Positions 25,053 through 33,719 of a stretch of DNA of 64,000 bases are shown here, piece after piece; the first letter of the stretch is position 1; every line of letters starts with the position of its first letter. The notes beneath the pieces were generated by a model. The model saw only the letters and a program-made list of their open reading frames with translations, did not search any database and was not told the origin of the DNA. Both the position numbers and the translations under genes were made by a program. This DNA is from DATNIB01 sp035604685 (GTDB lineage: Bacteria; Actinomycetota; Acidimicrobiia; Acidimicrobiales; RAAP-2): positions 1-64,000 of the forward strand of contig DATNIB010000049.1 of NCBI GenBank assembly GCA_035604685.1, in the 5' to 3' direction.

Positions 25053-27566
25053 TCACTCGGCCCGCAACAACAGGTCCGTCGGCGTGCGGGCGGCGCTCCA
25101 CCCCGGGAGCGCGGCCACGACGTTCGCCAGGACGAGCGCCCCGACGGCGATGAGCACGATCAGCGGGACCGGGACGCTCGGGTAGGGCACCACGCTGATC
25201 TCCCGGGCGAACACGTTCCACAGGTTCCGGCCGACCACGATGCCGAGCGGCACCCCGACCACCGTGCCGATGGCCACGGCGACGCTCGCCTGCCAGGCGA
25301 CCGTGGCCGCCAGCTGCCGACCGGTGAACCCGAGTGTCTTCAGCAGGGCCAGCTCCCGTCGCCGTCGCCGCACCGAGGCGACGAGCGTGAGGCCGAGGGC
25401 GACCACGGCTCCCAAGGCCAGGCCGACACCCAGGAAGGCGGGGATCGTCCCCATGGAGCGGTAGTCGACGATCTCGGCGGGCCGCTGCACGGACAACACC
25501 AGCACCCCGCTGTCCGCCGCGTTGCTCGTCGCCCGCGCGATCCGCTGCAGCGAGCCGAACGCGGCCGCCGAGCTGTCCCGGAGCCGCACCAGGACGGCGT
25601 TCGGGCCCGCCTCGGAGGCGGGAAGGCCACCCGTGCTCGAGAGAACGGCCGGCAGGATCGAGCGGTCGAACACCGCGCCGATCCCCATCTCGGGATGCTG
25701 GTTCCCCCCGACACCGATGGTGGGCAGGGTCGCCGTCCCCACGATCCGAGCCGCCTTGGCCCCGCCGAGGCGGTTGGTGTGGACGGTGACGGAGTCGCCC
25801 AGGTGCTTGTGGAGCTCGGCCAGCGTGACGGCGCCGAGCACCACCTGTCGGGGGCCGTCCACGCCGTGCCCGGACAAGAGCGGCGGGGCGACGGCCGCGC
25901 CCGGGGCCTCACCGATCATCGGCACCGTCAGCCCGTCGATCTCGACCGTGTCGAAGCTGATCCCCGACCAGGAGGACACGTGGTGATCCGCGTCCAGCAA
26001 CTGCCTGACCTGCGCGCCCGGGATGTCGTTGCCCTGCCCGGCCGTGAGCACGTAGTCCCAGTTCCATCCGTAGAGGGCGGGGCGCGACACGAGGGTGTTG
26101 AGGCTGGCGCCGAAGGTGACGGTGCCGATCACCACGACGACGGCCAGCGCCGCGCCGAGCAGGGCGGAGCGCACCGGCACGGCGTTGCGCCCGGCGCCGG
26201 GCTCGAGCGCGAACCGGATGCCGGTCACCGCCGGTGCCGGGAGACCCGCGGCGGCGGCCGAGGCGGCGAGGTGCGAGCGTCGCTCGCCGGCCCGGGCCCG
26301 GCGCCGGTCGGCGCGCTCGGGCGTGATCCGGTAGCCGAGCCAGACGGCGACGGCGCCCAGACCCACGAGCAGGATGGCGAACCCGGATCCGAGCACCGTC
26401 CAGTCGAAGGCGACGCCTGGGAACGGGTACACCGGTCGCACCGGCCCGAGCGGCGCCAGCGGGGACAGCCCCACGGCGACCGCGACGGCGAGCAGCGACC
26501 CGGCGGCGACGGCACCCAGGGCGCCGATGAGACCGTCCGCCGCCGTCACCGCAGGCGCGGCCCCGAGGGCCCGCAGAATGCCGAGATCGTCGGCCGCGAA
26601 GTGGAGCTGGCGACCGATCAACTGGGCGCCGATCAACAACGCCGCCAAGGCGGCGAGCGCCCCGAACACGCCGAGGGCGATGGACTCGGGCTTGATCGCC
26701 CGTTCCGCCTTGGCCTCGAGCGCCGCCACCGGGGCGGCGGTGGGCGGATTGAACCCCCCCGGCAGGAGCGCCGCCACCTCGCGCTGTGCGGCGGGGAGGT
26801 ACCGGCTCCCGCCCGTCACCGTCATGCCGACCGCCGAGTAGAAGGTGCAGCACGAGAGCAGCGGTCGCGTCAACGCCGGGGTGAAGTAGAAGGCGAAGTC
26901 GTTGAGGGTGTCGATGTCGTCTTGGATGACCTCTTGGCTGTTCACGACGACGCCGACGAGCGTGGCCGTGAAGCGCCGGTACGGCGTGACCCTGGCCGTG
27001 CCGAAGTTCGGCAACAGCGTCTGGGCGTTGGTGTAGACGCCGAAGGGGACGACCTCGCCGACCTGCAGTTTGAACATCTGCGCGGTGATCGGGCTCACGG
27101 CGAATTCGTCGGCGCGGGCCGGATTGGGCAGCCGGCCCGTGATCACCGAAGGCAGGTCCAGGCCGGAGCCCGCAGTGCTGGGGCTTCCGTCGCCCTCTCC
27201 CGATTGCGCCGGGTAGGCCTGGACCCCCCGGGGCGCTCCGCCGCTCGTGAGTGGAATCGTGTTGAGCCCGGTCAAGACGGAGATCTGTCCGACATGGGGG
27301 AGATGCTCGATGGCGGCGACCCGGGCCGGGTCGTAGCCAAGGCCGGCCGCCCCCGGGAGACCGCTCACGAAGTCGATCACGCCCGCCAGATCCGGGGGAT
27401 TGGTGCTGGCGACATAGACGGGGAACGAGGACTGGGTCCGCCGGGCACCGGCCACGGCGCCCATGGCCAGGCCGCCGACCAGCCCGATGACCAGGGCCAC
27501 GCCCAGATAGCCCGCCCATCGCCGCGACCACGTGGCCGCGAACCGGTACCAGGCGACTCTGATCAC
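25053..27566 (-). CDS. FtsX/MacB-type ABC transporter permease without a nearby ATPase
   Basis: An 837-aa membrane protein starting MIRVAWYRFAATWSRRWAGYLG. It has one N-terminal helix, a large extracytoplasmic domain (to about 300), a block of helices (about 305-430), a helix near 480 (SALLGAALAVVVVIGTVTF), a second extracytoplasmic domain, and a last FtsX block. The last block begins FLGVGLALGAVVALGLTLVASVRRRRRELALLKTLG and ends at the C-terminus. The charged RRRRRELALLKTLGF is the coupling helix that contacts the ATPase. This is the duplicated FtsX layout seen in lipoprotein or peptide exporters. No ABC ATPase lies in the window, so the partner must be elsewhere. The substrate is unknown. 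Confidence 0.82.
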   Translation of the reverse strand: MIRVAWYRFAATWSRRWAGYLGVALVIGLVGGLAMGAVAGARRTQSSFPVYVASTNPPDLAGVIDFVSGLPGAAGLGYDPARVAAIEHLPHVGQISVLTGLNTIPLTSGGAPRGVQAYPAQSGEGDGSPSTAGSGLDLPSVITGRLPNPARADEFAVSPITAQMFKLQVGEVVPFGVYTNAQTLLPNFGTARVTPYRRFTATLVGVVVNSQEVIQDDIDTLNDFAFYFTPALTRPLLSCCTFYSAVGMTVTGGSRYLPAAQREVAALLPGGFNPPTAAPVAALEAKAERAIKPESIALGVFGALAALAALLIGAQLIGRQLHFAADDLGILRALGAAPAVTAADGLIGALGAVAAGSLLAVAVAVGLSPLAPLGPVRPVYPFPGVAFDWTVLGSGFAILLVGLGAVAVWLGYRITPERADRRRARAGERRSHLAASAAAAGLPAPAVTGIRFALEPGAGRNAVPVRSALLGAALAVVVVIGTVTFGASLNTLVSRPALYGWNWDYVLTAGQGNDIPGAQVRQLLDADHHVSSWSGISFDTVEIDGLTVPMIGEAPGAAVAPPLLSGHGVDGPRQVVLGAVTLAELHKHLGDSVTVHTNRLGGAKAARIVGTATLPTIGVGGNQHPEMGIGAVFDRSILPAVLSSTGGLPASEAGPNAVLVRLRDSSAAAFGSLQRIARATSNAADSGVLVLSVQRPAEIVDYRSMGTIPAFLGVGLALGAVVALGLTLVASVRRRRRELALLKTLGFTGRQLAATVAWQASVAVAIGTVVGVPLGIVVGRNLWNVFAREISVVPYPSVPVPLIVLIAVGALVLANVVAALPGWSAARTPTDLLLRAE

Positions 27567-27765
27567 CGGGGGTTCACGCTCGCTCCGGCGCGGCCGTGCC
27601 GTTCCACCTCGAGCATGACCTCCCACGGCGCGGACGTCCGGCCGGCCTCACAGCAAAGTCTCACCCGACCCGGGGGGGCGACCAAGGTGGGCAACCCGTG
27701 TGCCCGTCTCGTGCCAGCACCACGCCGGGTCGAGGACGGCCGGCACCGAGCGTGGCGCCGGTCGG

Positions 27766-28794
27766 TCAGCCCGGGCGGATGGCCACCAGCTTCATGGGCG
27801 GATCGCGGAGCGCGTCGGCCAGGTCGTCCCAGGCGACGATGGCCGACGTCACGAGCCCCGGGTCGAAGCCCCGGGCGACCGCCTCGAGCACTCGGGGTAT
27901 CGCGGGCCGAGCGTGGACGCGCCCGGTGTGCAGCGTGCAGCAGCGCGAGTACATCGAGAACATGGGCAGGGAGGGATCCTCGAGGTAGACGAAGGTGCTC
28001 GTACAGGTCCCGTCGAAGGCGACGCTGTTGAGCGCGCAGCGCAGGCCACGCTCGGTGCCGCTCGCGTCGACGACGATCGGGAAGGCACCCACCTTGCGCG
28101 GCAGCTCGTCGACCGCGACATTGGCCGCCTCCGCGCCGAGCGCGCGGGCGATGTCGAGCCGGCCCGCATCCGAGTCGACGTAGTGCACCCGTTGGGCGCC
28201 GAGGGTCACCGCCAGGCCGGCCGCGTACAGGCCGATCGAGGCGGGTTGGCCCCCGAGGACAAGCACCTCGGCACCGGGCTCTGCGGCCAGCTGCGGTCCC
28301 ACCGCCCGCCAACCGTCGGGGATGTTGTCGCTGGCACTGGCTAGCGCCACGGGGTCGCTCCCCTCGGGCAGTGCGACGAGCATCGCGTCGGCGTGCGGGA
28401 CCCGGACCAGGTCGGCGAAGAGACCTCCCCAGCCGAGCCCGCCCATCTGCCCCAGCCCGTAGGTGGAGAGCGGCGGGTGTGCCGCGCAGTTGCCGGTCCG
28501 GCCCCGCAGGCAGTTGGGGCAGGTACCGCAGGAGATCTGGAACGGCACCACGACCAGCTGACCGACGCGGACGCTGGACACCCCAGCACCGACCGCCACC
28601 ACCCGCGCAACTCCTTCGTGACCCAACGGATAGGGGCCCGCCAGCGGATAGCCCCCGCGCAGCGCCGCGACGTCGATGTCGCAGGTGGCGACCGCCACTG
28701 GGCGGACCAGGGCCGCACGGTCGTCGTCGAGCTCTGGGTCGGGGCGGGCTTCCCAACGGACATCGTGCGGTCCGTAGAACATGAGTTGGCGCAT
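27766..28794 (-). CDS. Zinc-dependent medium-chain alcohol dehydrogenase
   Basis: A 342-aa NAD(P)-dependent dehydrogenase, substrate unknown. Catalytic zinc ligands are visible in ATCDID (Cys) and GHEG (His). The structural zinc site has all four cysteines (CGTCPNCLRGRTGNC). The nucleotide-binding region reads EVLVLGGQPASIGLYAAGL, followed by an acidic residue in YVDSD. It is divergent from a TetR gene with a shared 16-bp palindrome between them, so it is the likely target of that repressor. The ATG follows a TAGTAT hexamer by six bases. Confidence 0.88.
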   Translation of the reverse strand: MRQLMFYGPHDVRWEARPDPELDDDRAALVRPVAVATCDIDVAALRGGYPLAGPYPLGHEGVARVVAVGAGVSSVRVGQLVVVPFQISCGTCPNCLRGRTGNCAAHPPLSTYGLGQMGGLGWGGLFADLVRVPHADAMLVALPEGSDPVALASASDNIPDGWRAVGPQLAAEPGAEVLVLGGQPASIGLYAAGLAVTLGAQRVHYVDSDAGRLDIARALGAEAANVAVDELPRKVGAFPIVVDASGTERGLRCALNSVAFDGTCTSTFVYLEDPSLPMFSMYSRCCTLHTGRVHARPAIPRVLEAVARGFDPGLVTSAIVAWDDLADALRDPPMKLVAIRPG

Positions 28795-28800
28795 GGCGGA

Positions 28801-28806
28801 ATACTA
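28801..28806 (-). promoter_or_regulatory. -10 hexamer of the alcohol dehydrogenase gene
   Basis: TAGTAT on the minus strand, six bases before the ATG, so the message is probably leaderless. Its last two bases overlap the palindromic operator. Confidence 0.5.
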
Positions 28807-28820
28807 AGACGATCGTCTTA
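28805..28820. promoter_or_regulatory. Perfect 16-bp palindrome, probable TetR-family operator
   Basis: TAAGACGATCGTCTTA reads the same on both strands. It overlaps the -10 of the dehydrogenase gene and covers the place of the -35 of the tetR gene, so one bound dimer pair could shut off both. TetR regulators of this subgroup usually bind such palindromes beside their own gene. Confidence 0.75.
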
Positions 28821-28828
28821 CAATCCGC

Positions 28829-28834
28829 TAGTCT
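28829..28834 (+). promoter_or_regulatory. -10 hexamer of the tetR gene
   Basis: TAGTCT six bases before the ATG at 28841; a leaderless transcript is likely. Confidence 0.5.
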
Positions 28835-28840
28835 GGAAAC

Positions 28841-29416
28841 ATGCCCCGGCGGAGCGACAGCCGCCAGCGCATGGTGCGAACCGCGGCCGCGCTGCTGCGA
28901 CGCCAGGGCTACGCCGCCACGGGCTGGCGCAGCGTGGTCGCAGAGAGCGGCACGCCCTGGGGGTCCCAGGCGCACCACTTCCCGGGCGGCAAGGAGCAGC
29001 TGGCGGTCGACGCCGTGGCCTGGTCCGGCGAGGCCTTCGAGCGCCTGCTCCGGGGGGCGCTGGCCAATGGGCACCCGGCCGACGCCGTCGAGGCCTGGAC
29101 GCGGCTCGGCGGGGCCGAGCTCGAGCGGAGCGGCTGGCGCGACGGGTGCCCGGTGGCCACGGTCGCCCTCGAAACCGCGCACGACAACGACGCGCTGGCC
29201 TCAGCCTGCACCTCGGCGTTCGGATCGTGGCGGAGCGCGATCGCCGAGGCGATCCAAGCCAGGGGCGTCGACGAGGCGGCCGCGCAGTCGCTCGCTACCT
29301 TCACCCTGGCCGCCGTCGAGGGTGCGCTGCTCCTGGCTCGGGCCGAGCGCTCCACGGAACCGCTGTTCGCGGTGGGCCGACACCTGTCCGGGGTCCTGCG
29401 AGCCAACGTCGAGTAG
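28841..29416 (+). CDS. TetR/AcrR-family transcriptional regulator (LmrA/YxaF-like)
   Basis: A 191-aa repressor-type protein. The N-terminal helix-turn-helix covers residues about 10-55 (MVRTAAALLRRQGYAATGWR, then SGTPWGSQAHHFPGGKEQL). The recognition part with HHFPGGKEQL is typical of the LmrA/YxaF subgroup. The C-terminal ligand domain has CPVATVALE and the helix AVEGALLLARAERS. It probably represses itself and the divergent dehydrogenase through the palindrome between them. The inducer is unknown, perhaps an alcohol, aldehyde or flavonoid-like compound handled by the dehydrogenase. Confidence 0.88.
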   Translation: MPRRSDSRQRMVRTAAALLRRQGYAATGWRSVVAESGTPWGSQAHHFPGGKEQLAVDAVAWSGEAFERLLRGALANGHPADAVEAWTRLGGAELERSGWRDGCPVATVALETAHDNDALASACTSAFGSWRSAIAEAIQARGVDEAAAQSLATFTLAAVEGALLLARAERSTEPLFAVGRHLSGVLRANVE

Positions 29417-29469
29417 CGCCCGCCACACGGCTGTCCGGCCGGCCGGCCCGCGCACCGGGACGCCCGGCG

Positions 29470-29491
29470 CCGGGCCCTTGCTCAGGCCCGG
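29470..29491. terminator. Hairpin at a convergent junction (tetR / gamma-glutamyl hydrolase)
   Basis: CCGGGCC / GGCCCGG, 7 bp with an eight-base loop that contains the stop codon of the minus gene. A 14-base perfect palindrome GCCCGGCGCCGGGC (29462-29475) overlaps its left arm and could form an alternative fold. Confidence 0.45.
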
Positions 29492-30234
29492 TGCAGCACC
29501 TCGGCGCGCTCGGCCGCCGCGACGAACCCCGTGAACAGCGACAGGTCGTCACCCACCTCGGGGTGCCACTGGACCCCGACGAGGAACGGCAGGTCGGAGT
29601 CCTCCAGCGCCTCGACGGTGCCGTCCTCGGCCCACGCCGACGCGAGCAGTCCCTCTCCGATGCGGTCGACCCCTTGATGGTGGTGGGTGGGCACCACGGT
29701 CTCGGTGCGGCCGAGCAGCTCACCCACCCGGCTGGAAGGCTCGACGCGCACCCGGTGCCGGCCGTAGATGCCCGGGATCGACATGTGGCTGTCGTTGTGC
29801 ACCACATCAGGAAGGTGCTGTAGCAGGGTGCCGCCGCGGGCGACGTTCAGCACCTGCATGCCGCGACAGATGGCGAGCACCGGCATGCGGCGGTCGATGG
29901 CCGACGCCAGCAGCGCCAGCTCGAACTCGTCGCGGACCTCGTCGGGCTTCTGCGCCTTCGGGTGGGGCGTCGCCCCGAAAAGGCGGGCGTCGACATCGAC
30001 CCCGCCGGTCAGCATGAGCCCGTCCAGCCGCTCGACCAGCGCGTCGGCGGTGCCGGCCACCGGGGCCAGGACCACGGGGATGCCGCCGGCATCGGCCACC
30101 GAGCGCACGTAGGCCACCGTGACGAGGGCGGTCTCCTCCTTCCAGACGCCCCAGGTGGCCACGTGCTCGCTCGCCGTGATGCCGATGACGGGGCCGCGAC
30201 GGACCACCTCGGGAGGCTCAGAGGGGGGTGACAT
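29482..30234 (-). CDS. puuD: Gamma-glutamyl hydrolase, PuuD-like class I glutamine amidotransferase fold
   Basis: Cleaves a gamma-glutamyl amide to free glutamate plus the amine-derived acid (gamma-glutamyl-GABA to GABA in E. coli). The 250-aa protein has the nucleophile Cys123 in VLAICRGMQVL and the His-Glu pair in GVQWHPEV. The PuuD-type N-terminus GPVIGITAS and TGGVDVDARLFG are also present. The ATG at 30234 overlaps the SDR gene by 17 bases (a GTG six bases earlier is possible). It is the last gene of the five-gene amine operon and completes the pathway by returning the glutamate. Confidence 0.9.
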   Translation of the reverse strand: MSPPSEPPEVVRRGPVIGITASEHVATWGVWKEETALVTVAYVRSVADAGGIPVVLAPVAGTADALVERLDGLMLTGGVDVDARLFGATPHPKAQKPDEVRDEFELALLASAIDRRMPVLAICRGMQVLNVARGGTLLQHLPDVVHNDSHMSIPGIYGRHRVRVEPSSRVGELLGRTETVVPTHHHQGVDRIGEGLLASAWAEDGTVEALEDSDLPFLVGVQWHPEVGDDLSLFTGFVAAAERAEVLHRA

Positions 30235-30985
30235 AGGCACCGTGGATCCCCCCGTCGACGAGGAACGTGCTGGCCGTGATGAACGACGCGTCGTCGGAGG
30301 CCAAGAAGGCCGCGGCGGCCGCGATCTCCTCTGGTTCGGCGAATCGACCCATCGGCACGTGCACCAGCCTACGCGCCGCGCGTTCGGGGTCCGTGGCGAA
30401 GAGCTGCTGGAGGAGGGGCGTGTTCACCGGCCCCGGGCACAACGCGTTGACCCGGACGCCGGACCGGGCGAACTGCACGCCGAGCTCGCGCGACATGGCC
30501 AGCACGCCGCCCTTGGAGGCGGTGTAGGAGATCTGGGAGGTGGCGGAACCGAGCACGGCCACGAAGGAAGCCGTGTTGATGATCGATCCCCCGCCCCGGG
30601 CCAGGAGGTGCGGGATCCCGTACTTGCAGCAGAGGTAGACGCTCGTCAGGTTCACGTCCTGCACCCGCTGCCAGGCGTCGGCCTCGGTGGTGAGGATGGA
30701 GTCGTCGTCGGGCGGCGAGATCCCCGCGTTGTTGAAGCAGATGTCGACCCCCCCGAAGGCCTCGATGGCCGTCTGGTACATGGCCTGGACGTCGCCGGCC
30801 TCGGTCACGTCGACGCGCACCGGGACCCCGCCGACCTCCGCCGCCACCGCTTCGACGGCGTCACCGTCCAGGTCGGCGGCCACCACGTGGGCCCCGTCCG
30901 CGGCGAAGCGTCGGGCGCTGGCCCGCCCGATCCCACCGGCCGCGCCGGTGATCACGGCGACCTTGCCCTCGAGTCTTCCTGCCAT
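30218..30985 (-). CDS. Short-chain dehydrogenase/reductase in the gamma-glutamylation operon
   Basis: A 255-aa NAD(P)-dependent oxidoreductase. The cofactor motif is VITGAAGGIGRASA and the structural NNAG is in CFNNAGISPP. The catalytic Ser is in INTASFVAVLG and the YxxxK is YTASK. The C-terminus GPVNTPLLQQLF and FLVDGGIHGAYV are typical of classical SDRs. In the operon it takes the place where E. coli has the flavin oxidase PuuB. It could oxidise an alcohol group to the aldehyde that the next enzyme uses; this is inference from position. The ATG lies two bases after the aldehyde dehydrogenase stop. Confidence 0.85.
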   Translation of the reverse strand: MAGRLEGKVAVITGAAGGIGRASARRFAADGAHVVAADLDGDAVEAVAAEVGGVPVRVDVTEAGDVQAMYQTAIEAFGGVDICFNNAGISPPDDDSILTTEADAWQRVQDVNLTSVYLCCKYGIPHLLARGGGSIINTASFVAVLGSATSQISYTASKGGVLAMSRELGVQFARSGVRVNALCPGPVNTPLLQQLFATDPERAARRLVHVPMGRFAEPEEIAAAAAFLASDDASFITASTFLVDGGIHGAYVTPL

Positions 30986-30987
30986 GC

Positions 30988-32355
30988 TCACGCCTCCGTC
31001 GAGATGAACACGTTCTTGGTGTCGCTGAAGGCGTCCAACGCATCGGGACCGAGCTCCCGCCCGAGCCCGGACTGCTTGAAGCCGCCAAACGGGGTCCAGT
31101 AGCGGACGGACGAGTGCGAGTTGACCGACAGGTTGCCGCTCTCGACCGCCCGAGCCACCCGCAGCGCGCGCCCGACGTCGCGCGTCCAGATCGAACCGGA
31201 CAGCCCGTAGGGGGTGTCGTTGGCGATCCTGATGGCATCCGCCTCGTCCTCGAAGGGCACGACCACGACGACCGGCCCGAAGATCTCCTCTCGGCACTGC
31301 ACGGCGTCCTCGGCCACCGGCGCCAGCACCGTCGGCGGGAACCAGAAGCCGGGTCCGTCGGGAGCAGTGCCCCGGAACGCGACCGGTGCGCCGTCGGGGA
31401 CGAAGGTGGCGACGCGCGCGCGGTGCTCGGCGCTGATGAGCGGCCCCATCTCGCTCTCCTCGCTGGTCGGATCGAGTACCCGCAGCGCCTTGACGGCCGG
31501 CTCCAGGAGCGCCATGAAGCGTTCGAAGGCCGGGCGCTGTACGAGGATGCGCGAACGCGCGCAGCAGTCCTGCCCCGCGTTGTCGAAGACCCCGTAGGGG
31601 GCGGTGGCCGCCGCCCGCTCGATGTCGGCATCGGCGAAGACGATGTTGGCGCTCTTCCCCCCGAGCTCGAGCGTGACCCGCTTCACCTGGGCCGCGCAGC
31701 CGGCCATCACCGACTTGCCCACCTCGGTCGAACCGGTGAAGCAGATCTTGCGGACCGCCGGATGGGTGATGAGACGCTCTCCCACCTCGGACCCGGCGCC
31801 CGTGACCACCTGGAAGACCCCCTCGGGGATCCCGGCCTGCGTCGCCAGCCCGGCCAGCTTCAGGGCCGTCAACGGCGTCAGGCTCGCCGGCTTCAACACG
31901 ACCGTGTTCCCGGCCGCCAGGGCGGGCGCGAAGCCCCAGCCGGCGATCGGCATCGGGAAATTCCACGGCACGATCAGTCCCACGACCCCCAGGGGCTCTT
32001 GGAAGGTCACGTCGATCCCGCCGGGCACTGGGATCTGACGGCCGAAGTGCCGCTCGGGGGCCCCGGCGTAGTAGGCCAGCACGTCACGGACGTTGCCGGC
32101 CTCCCATCGGGCATTGGTGATCGGGTGGCCCGAGTTGGTCACCTCGAGCTGCGCCAGCTCTTCCGCGGCCCCATCGACGGCCTCGGCGAATCGCCGCAGC
32201 AGGCGGGCCCGGTCGCCGGGCGAGGTGCGGGCCCAGTCGGGCTGGGCCGCCCGCGCGACCGCGACGACTGCGTCGACTTCTGAGACATCGGCCTGGTGCA
32301 CCTCGGCGAAGGGCTCACCGGTCGTGGGATTGACGACGGGCGCCCCCGTCGTCAC
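30988..32355 (-). CDS. Aldehyde dehydrogenase, PuuC/betaine-aldehyde type
   Basis: NAD(P)-dependent oxidation of an aldehyde to the acid, probably of a gamma-glutamylated amino-aldehyde. The 455-aa protein has the conserved PWNFP, the cofactor loop FTGSTEVGK, general base Glu230 in LELGGKS, catalytic Cys264 in GQDCCARSR, and the late motif EEIFGPV. It is somewhat shorter than the usual 480-500 aa, chiefly at the N-terminus. Its GTG start overlaps the stop of the glutamine-synthetase-like gene by four bases. The name rests on operon context; a generic aldehyde dehydrogenase cannot be excluded. Confidence 0.87.
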   Translation of the reverse strand: MTTGAPVVNPTTGEPFAEVHQADVSEVDAVVAVARAAQPDWARTSPGDRARLLRRFAEAVDGAAEELAQLEVTNSGHPITNARWEAGNVRDVLAYYAGAPERHFGRQIPVPGGIDVTFQEPLGVVGLIVPWNFPMPIAGWGFAPALAAGNTVVLKPASLTPLTALKLAGLATQAGIPEGVFQVVTGAGSEVGERLITHPAVRKICFTGSTEVGKSVMAGCAAQVKRVTLELGGKSANIVFADADIERAAATAPYGVFDNAGQDCCARSRILVQRPAFERFMALLEPAVKALRVLDPTSEESEMGPLISAEHRARVATFVPDGAPVAFRGTAPDGPGFWFPPTVLAPVAEDAVQCREEIFGPVVVVVPFEDEADAIRIANDTPYGLSGSIWTRDVGRALRVARAVESGNLSVNSHSSVRYWTPFGGFKQSGLGRELGPDALDAFSDTKNVFISTEA

Positions 32356-33719
32356 AGCCGTTCGAAGCCGCGGAATCGTTCCCAGTCGGTCACCGACGAC
32401 TCGAATGCGGCCAGCTCGATCCTCGCCATGTTGGCGTAATGCTCCACCACCTCACCCCCGAAGGCGAATCGGGCGATCTCGCTGTGTTCGAACAGCCGGG
32501 CCGCCTTGGCCAGCGTGGACGGCACCCGAGGACGATCGGTGGCCGCGTAGGCGTTGCCCACGAATTCGGGCTCGAGCACGAGCCCCTGCTCGACGCCGTG
32601 CAGGGCGCCGGCCACCAGCGCCGCGATCGCCAGGTAGGGGTTGACGTCGCCGCCGGGCACCCGGTTCTCCACCCGCAGCGAGGCACCGTGGCCGACCACC
32701 CGCAACGAGCAGGTCCGGTTGTCCCGACCCCAGGCGACGGTGGTGGGGGCGAAGGTCCCCTCGCTGTAGCGCTTGTAGCTGTTGACGTTCGGTGCCAGGA
32801 ACAACGTCAGCTCTGGCAGCGTCGCCAACATGCCCGCCATCGCGCTGGCGAAGACCCCGCTCGGCGCGCCGGCGGCGTCGTTGCCGAAGACCGGCCGGTC
32901 CTCGGTGTCACGCAACGAGAGGTGGATGTGGCAGGAGTTGCCCTCCCGCGCGTCGAACTTGGCCATGAAGGTGAGGCTCATGCCCTCCTGGGCGGCGATC
33001 TCCTTGGCACCGGTCTTGTAGAGGACGTGGCGGTCGGCCGTACCGAGCGCGTCGGTGTAACGGAACGCGATCTCGTGCTGGCCGAAGTTGCACTCCCCCT
33101 TGGCCGACTCGGGCTCCAACCCCGCTCCGGCCATCTCGTTTCGGATGCGCCGCAGCAGCGGCTCGACGCGGGCGGTGCCGAGCATCGAGTAGTCCACGTT
33201 GTAGAGGTTGGCCGGGGTGAGGTCGCGGTAGGCCTTCTTCCAGGCCTCCTCGTAGGTGTCCTGGAAGACGATGAACTCGAGCTCGGTGCCGACCAGTGCC
33301 GTCCAGCCCCGCTCGGCCAGGCGGTCGACCTGGCGGCGGAGGATCTGGCGCGGCGAGGCGACCACGGGGGACTCGTCGGCCCAGGCCAGGTCGGCCAGGC
33401 ACAGCGCGGTGCCGGGGTGCCACGGCACCATGCACAGAGTGGCCAGGTCCGGCCGCATGACGAAGTCGCCGTAGCCGCGATCCCACGACGACATGGCGTA
33501 CCCGCCGACCGTGTTCATCTCGACGTCGACGGCCAGCAGGTAGTTGCAGCCCTCCGCCGCGTTCGGCACGACCTCCTCCAAGAAGTACCGCGCGTGGCAC
33601 CGTTTGCCCTGGAGGCGACCCTGCATGTCGGTGATGCCGAGGAGGACGGTGTCCACCTCACCCTGCTCGACCAGGTGGCGCAGCTCCTCGAGGGAGAGTG
33701 CGCCCCCTGGCGCGCTCAC
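32352..33719 (-). CDS. Glutamine-synthetase-like gamma-glutamyl-amine ligase (PuuA/GlnA4 type)
   Basis: ATP-dependent ligase that joins the gamma-carboxyl of glutamate to an amine. The 455-aa protein keeps the GS catalytic core: the metal-binding Glu in VGTELEFIVF, GECNFGQHEIAF, and the ENRVPGGDVNPYLAIAAL arginine/glutamate region. It lacks marks of true GlnA: the GSGMHxHxS loop is NSCHIHLSL, the ammonium-site DGSS is absent, and there is no NLYDLP adenylylation site. GYGDFVMRPDLATLCMVPW is typical of the PuuA/GlnA3/GlnA4 branch. Start GTG 33719 overlaps the permease stop (GTGA). The long open frame upstream is not part of this protein. Context suggests a polyamine or alkanolamine substrate. 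Confidence 0.9.
   Translation of the reverse strand: MSAPGGALSLEELRHLVEQGEVDTVLLGITDMQGRLQGKRCHARYFLEEVVPNAAEGCNYLLAVDVEMNTVGGYAMSSWDRGYGDFVMRPDLATLCMVPWHPGTALCLADLAWADESPVVASPRQILRRQVDRLAERGWTALVGTELEFIVFQDTYEEAWKKAYRDLTPANLYNVDYSMLGTARVEPLLRRIRNEMAGAGLEPESAKGECNFGQHEIAFRYTDALGTADRHVLYKTGAKEIAAQEGMSLTFMAKFDAREGNSCHIHLSLRDTEDRPVFGNDAAGAPSGVFASAMAGMLATLPELTLFLAPNVNSYKRYSEGTFAPTTVAWGRDNRTCSLRVVGHGASLRVENRVPGGDVNPYLAIAALVAGALHGVEQGLVLEPEFVGNAYAATDRPRVPSTLAKAARLFEHSEIARFAFGGEVVEHYANMARIELAAFESSVTDWERFRGFERL

Noticed and set aside
30988..32355. Split catalytic site in the aldehyde dehydrogenase because of the CC pair
   Set aside because: Two adjacent Cys at GQDCC are common in the family; the first one fits the catalytic position and nothing else is unusual.
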